Shown piece after piece: positions 5,993-7,862 of a stretch of 7,862 nucleotides of DNA; position 1 is the first letter of the stretch, and each line of letters starts with the position of its first letter. A program made the position numbers and the translations under genes. This DNA is from an uncultured bacterium (GTDB taxonomy: Bacteria; Patescibacteriota; Minisyncoccia; Phycocordibacterales; UBA1006): contig CAIQMU010000058.1 in assembly GCA_903873095.1 (NCBI GenBank), positions 1 to 7,862 of the forward strand, given 5' to 3'. The notes below the pieces were generated by a model. It was not told the origin of the DNA. It searched no databases and saw nothing but the letters and a program-made list of their open reading frames with translations.

Positions 5993-6328
5993 ATGAATGA
6001 TTCACAGATCAAAAAACGATTTTCAAAAATTCCAGATTCCATCCCGATGAAATACCACACCATTGCACTTGAAAACACCTACAATCAAATGGGTATTTTG
6101 GCTGAGGGAATTATGGGGCTCCATGAAAAAGTAGATTTCTTAGGAACTAAAGTAGACCACTTAGAAGAAAAGGTTGACCGAATTGATACTCGATTAACAT
6201 CAGTGGAACTTGATATGATGGAAGTGAAAAATGATGTTAAAGATATCAAGGGAACAATGGTTAAAAAGTCAGATATGAAAGATCCTATCAAGCGAATTGA
6301 AAATCTCGAACGAGTAGTTCTCGCCTAA
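5993..6328 (+). CDS. Small coiled-coil protein of unknown function
   Basis: The 111-residue protein is not one I can name. Its centre is a textbook coiled coil: residues L43, V47, L50, V54, L57, V61, I64, L68, V71, M75, V78, V82, I85 and M89 alternate 4-3 without a break for nearly seven heptads. Within it the seven-residue pattern KVDFLGT, KVDHLEE, KVDRIDT repeats in tandem. A basic N terminus (to about 25) precedes it, and a short charged C-terminal helix (about 95-111) follows. There is no membrane segment or catalytic motif, so it is probably an oligomerising or scaffold protein. It is a single-gene unit with its own promoter, and its stop codon lies in the loop of its terminator. It lies just before ftsA on the same strand, but the terminator argues against shared transcription. 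Confidence 0.82.
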   Translation: MNDSQIKKRFSKIPDSIPMKYHTIALENTYNQMGILAEGIMGLHEKVDFLGTKVDHLEEKVDRIDTRLTSVELDMMEVKNDVKDIKGTMVKKSDMKDPIKRIENLERVVLA

Positions 6329-6342
6329 CGGTGAGGATTTTT
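6318..6342 (+). terminator. Intrinsic terminator overlapping the coiled-coil gene stop
   Basis: TTCTCGCC (6318-6325) pairs with GGTGAGGA (6330-6337) as eight pairs including two G-T, around the loop TAAC, followed by five T. The loop contains the TAA stop codon, so the ribosome would cover the stem until release. Confidence 0.75.
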
Positions 6343-6363
6343 CGTTGGAAATAAAATCCCCAT

Positions 6364-6392
6364 TTGGTTTCTTTAGAAAAATTTTATATACT
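6364..6392 (+). promoter_or_regulatory. Promoter of ftsA
   Basis: TTGGTT (6364-6369), a 17-base spacer and TATACT (6387-6392). The -10 ends nine bases before the ATG at 6402. This decides the start of ftsA: the in-frame TTG at 6345 lies upstream of the promoter and cannot be on this transcript. Confidence 0.6.
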
Positions 6393-6401
6393 GTACCTAT
6401 C

Positions 6402-7583
6402 ATGGCATCCTCATCTCAAAAAATAATTGTCGGTATTGATATCGGATCCCAAATTGTACGCGTTATCGTTGCCGAGGAGGCCGCAAAAATTGGCATGGCT
6501 CCAAAAATATTAGCAGTCGGGTGGGCAGAATCACGCGGAATGCACCATGGATATGTCATTTCCCCACGTGATGCCACAACCTCTGTTGCCGAAGCCATCG
6601 CTATGGCCGAGAAAAATTCCGGAATCGAAATCAAGCGTGCCTATGTCGCACTTGGTGGAATCAGTTTGTCGAGTGAAATCGGAGCAGGTGCGACATCAAT
6701 CCAGCGTGCAGATGGTGAAGTTGCCGAAGAAGACATGATTAACGTCGTATCAATCGCACGCGAAGCATTTGGTGCTGCAAAGAAAAATAAAAAAATCCTT
6801 CACAATATTCCCATGAAATATCGCCTCGATGGTGTTGAGGTTATGGGAAATCCTGTTGGTATGCGAGGGTCACATCTTGAAACACGTGTTGTATTTATTA
6901 CCGTTGCAGAACATCACTTTAATGATTTAGTTTCTGTTATTACAGATGCAGGAGTCGATATTATCGAGGTAATCGCAGCACCGATTGCGGAATCTCTTGC
7001 AACCCTTTCAAAGAAACAAAAAATGGTTGGGTGTGGACTTCTTAATATTGGATCTGAAACTGTCTCACTCGCTGTGTTTGATAATGATGTTCCTGTTTCG
7101 GTTCAAACATTTGCAATCGGATCAAATGACATCACTAATGATATTGCCCTTGGTCTTCGTGTTACACTTGAAGAAGCTGAAAAGGTTAAAATGGGGCGTT
7201 TTGAAACAGGTCAATATCCAAAGAAAAAGATCGAGGAAATTGTTGATGCACGACTTTCAGATATTTTTGAACTCATTCAAACTCATTTGAAATCAATTAA
7301 ACGTGATGGACTTCTCCCTGCGGGGATTATCATCACTGGAGGTGGTGGAATGCTCACCCATATTGACGAGTTTTCAAAATCAGCACTCAAACTCCCTTCT
7401 CTTGTGATGCATGTTGAGCATATTATGAACACACGAAAAGGTCTTGATCCATCGTGGCTCGTAGCCTATGGTCTCTGTTATCTCGAAGATGACGAGAAAG
7501 TCTATGGTTCAAAGATTTTTCAACAAGTATTCAAGGAAAGTAAAAAAGGTATCATGAAAATTTTACGGGAATTCTTGCCATAA
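6402..7583 (+). CDS. ftsA: Cell division protein FtsA
   Basis: FtsA is the actin-like ATPase that tethers FtsZ filaments to the membrane at the division site. From the ATG at 6402 the protein has 393 residues. The first nucleotide-binding loop is GIDIGSQIVRVIVAE (11-25). The FtsA-specific 1C domain spans about 85-170 and ends in PVGMRGSHLETRVVFIT. The second phosphate loop is GLLNIGSETVSLAVF (212-226), with Asn215 where most family members have Asp. The adenosine motif GIIITGGGGML is at 308-318. The C terminus (KGIMKILREFLP, about 382-393) is an amphipathic basic helix, the expected membrane-targeting sequence. The upstream TTG at 6345 is rejected because a promoter lies between it and the ATG. 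No ftsZ follows in the window: a terminator and a convergent gene tail come next. Confidence 0.93.
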   Translation: MASSSQKIIVGIDIGSQIVRVIVAEEAAKIGMAPKILAVGWAESRGMHHGYVISPRDATTSVAEAIAMAEKNSGIEIKRAYVALGGISLSSEIGAGATSIQRADGEVAEEDMINVVSIAREAFGAAKKNKKILHNIPMKYRLDGVEVMGNPVGMRGSHLETRVVFITVAEHHFNDLVSVITDAGVDIIEVIAAPIAESLATLSKKQKMVGCGLLNIGSETVSLAVFDNDVPVSVQTFAIGSNDITNDIALGLRVTLEEAEKVKMGRFETGQYPKKKIEEIVDARLSDIFELIQTHLKSIKRDGLLPAGIIITGGGGMLTHIDEFSKSALKLPSLVMHVEHIMNTRKGLDPSWLVAYGLCYLEDDEKVYGSKIFQQVFKESKKGIMKILREFLP

Positions 7584-7616
7584 ATTCTACCTGTTGATAA
7601 CTCGTTCTATACTTAT

Positions 7617-7645
7617 TTGACAAGAAATCTTCAAGGAATTATACT
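7617..7645 (+). promoter_or_regulatory. Near-consensus promoter after ftsA
   Basis: TTGACA (7617-7622), exactly 17 bases, TATACT (7640-7645): 11 of 12 consensus bases, the best promoter in the window. It starts 34 bases after the ftsA stop. No ATG lies at the 8-9 base distance used by other genes here; a strong terminator follows within about 20 bases of the predicted start. Confidence 0.75.
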
Positions 7646-7651
7646 CTTGAG

Positions 7652-7698
7652 ACTAGACGTGAAAGGCATCCTATATGATGGGTGCCTTTTGTTTTTTT
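7652..7698 (+). ncRNA. Candidate tiny RNA (about 47 nt) ending in a terminator
   Basis: This is the interval from the predicted transcription start (seven bases after the TATACT box) to the end of the T run. It would contain about ten unpaired bases followed by the terminator hairpin. No credible reading frame fits: a GTG at 7659 and ATGs at 7676 and 7679 give only short hydrophobic peptides running through the terminator. The alternatives are that it is only the ftsA terminator with a chance promoter, or an attenuated leader for something beyond the window. Confidence 0.35.
7662..7698 (+). terminator. Intrinsic terminator downstream of ftsA
   Basis: AAAGGCATCC (7662-7671) pairs with GGGTGCCTTT (7680-7689) in ten pairs with one G-T, around an 8-base loop, followed by TG and seven T. 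It lies 78 bases past the ftsA stop and would end ftsA transcripts and any RNA started at 7652. Confidence 0.88.
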
Positions 7699-7752
7699 CT
7701 AACTATTTTTACCAATTCATACATAAATTCTTTTTAAAGAAAAAATAAATAT

Positions 7753-7779
7753 AAAAAAGACCTCTCAATTGAGCGGTCT
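7753..7779 (-). terminator. Minus-strand terminator of the gene entering from the right
   Basis: AGACC/GGTCT (five pairs), one T-C mismatch and CTC/GAG (three pairs) enclose an AATT loop. Read on the minus strand, six T follow (7753-7758). It faces the ftsA terminator, so the AT-rich gap at 7699-7752 is a convergent intergenic space with no gene. Confidence 0.65.
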
Positions 7780-7860
7780 CCTTGATAATCTCATCATGTC
7801 CTGCGGGTTATCTTTCATACCCATCGTTTTAGTATTCATAATATGAACATCGTGAATTTT
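7765..7860 (-). CDS. Possible C-terminal end of an unknown minus-strand gene
   Basis: Reading leftward from the window edge, one frame stays open for 31 residues (KIHDVHIMNTKTMGMKDNPQ, then DMMRLSRRPLN) to a TGA at 7765-7767; the other two minus frames close quickly. The stop lies within the minus-strand terminator hairpin, the same arrangement as at 6318-6342, which supports a real gene end. The peptide is polar and Met-rich, with no motif I recognise. It would be the only gene in the window ending in TGA. The open stretch is too short to be sure. Confidence 0.4.
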   Translation of the reverse strand, partial: KIHDVHIMNTKTMGMKDNPQDMMRLSRRPLN

Positions 7861-7862
7861 AC

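Noticed and set aside
6345..6401. An upstream TTG start that would lengthen FtsA by 19 residues
   Set aside because: The -35 and -10 boxes of the ftsA promoter lie inside this stretch, a terminator ends just before it, and the extra residues are not part of the FtsA fold.
5942..7600. DnaA-box-like 9-mers at 5942-5950 and 7592-7600, each one mismatch from TTATCCACA on the minus strand
   Set aside because: About one or two such single-mismatch sites are expected by chance in a window this size, and they are far apart, so they do not indicate an origin.
7659..7746. Short frames from GTG 7659 and ATG 7676 after the strong promoter
   Set aside because: They run through the terminator hairpin and T run and give short hydrophobic peptides with no support.
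1..7862. Alternative genetic code with TGA read as Gly or Trp, as in some CPR groups
   Set aside because: All recognised proteins are full length under the standard code with no in-frame TGA; the lack of TGA stops in nine genes is not enough evidence.

Overview
The window is AT-rich, tightly packed bacterial chromosome. It suggests a member of the Patescibacteria/CPR (Parcubacteria-like), though no rRNA is present to prove it. The reasons are the small spacers, reduced or degenerate versions of universal proteins (a short YbeY, a PriA-like protein without helicase motifs), and many promoters placed directly against start codons with no Shine-Dalgarno sequence. The standard code fits, because no full-length gene needs an in-frame TGA. 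All nine complete genes end in TAA or TAG.

Left part (1-1520), minus strand. Transcription runs leftward through an unrecognised helical protein (987-1520) with a clear intrinsic terminator, an RsuA/RluB-type rRNA pseudouridine synthase (224-931), and the start of a DUF3800-like gene cut by the window edge. A divergent promoter region at about 1520-1626 separates this from the rightward genes.

Central part (1626-5198), plus strand. This holds a PriA-like protein with all eight zinc cysteines but no recognisable Walker A, DEAH or GRAGR motifs and a GC-rich palindromic insertion in frame. An RlmI-like class I SAM-dependent methyltransferase and a membrane-anchored protein of unknown function follow, the latter with its own terminator.

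Right part (5251-7862). rpsU (bS21) and ybeY overlap and form an operon, with a terminator-like hairpin inside the first codons of ybeY. Next come a small coiled-coil protein with a terminator, and ftsA. Beyond ftsA lies a near-consensus promoter followed almost at once by an intrinsic terminator, a layout that suggests a very short RNA. A minus-strand gene tail with its own terminator converges from the right edge.

Functionally the window mixes ribosome biogenesis (pseudouridine synthase, rRNA-type methyltransferase, bS21, YbeY), cell division (FtsA) and a replication-restart-like protein. The strongest unusual signals are the uniform 8-9 nt gap between -10 box and ATG in five genes (probable leaderless mRNAs), the helicase-dead PriA with its in-frame palindromic repeat, the hairpin between rpsU and ybeY, and the promoter-terminator pair after ftsA. 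I saw no CRISPR array, tRNA, rRNA, insertion sequence or phage gene.
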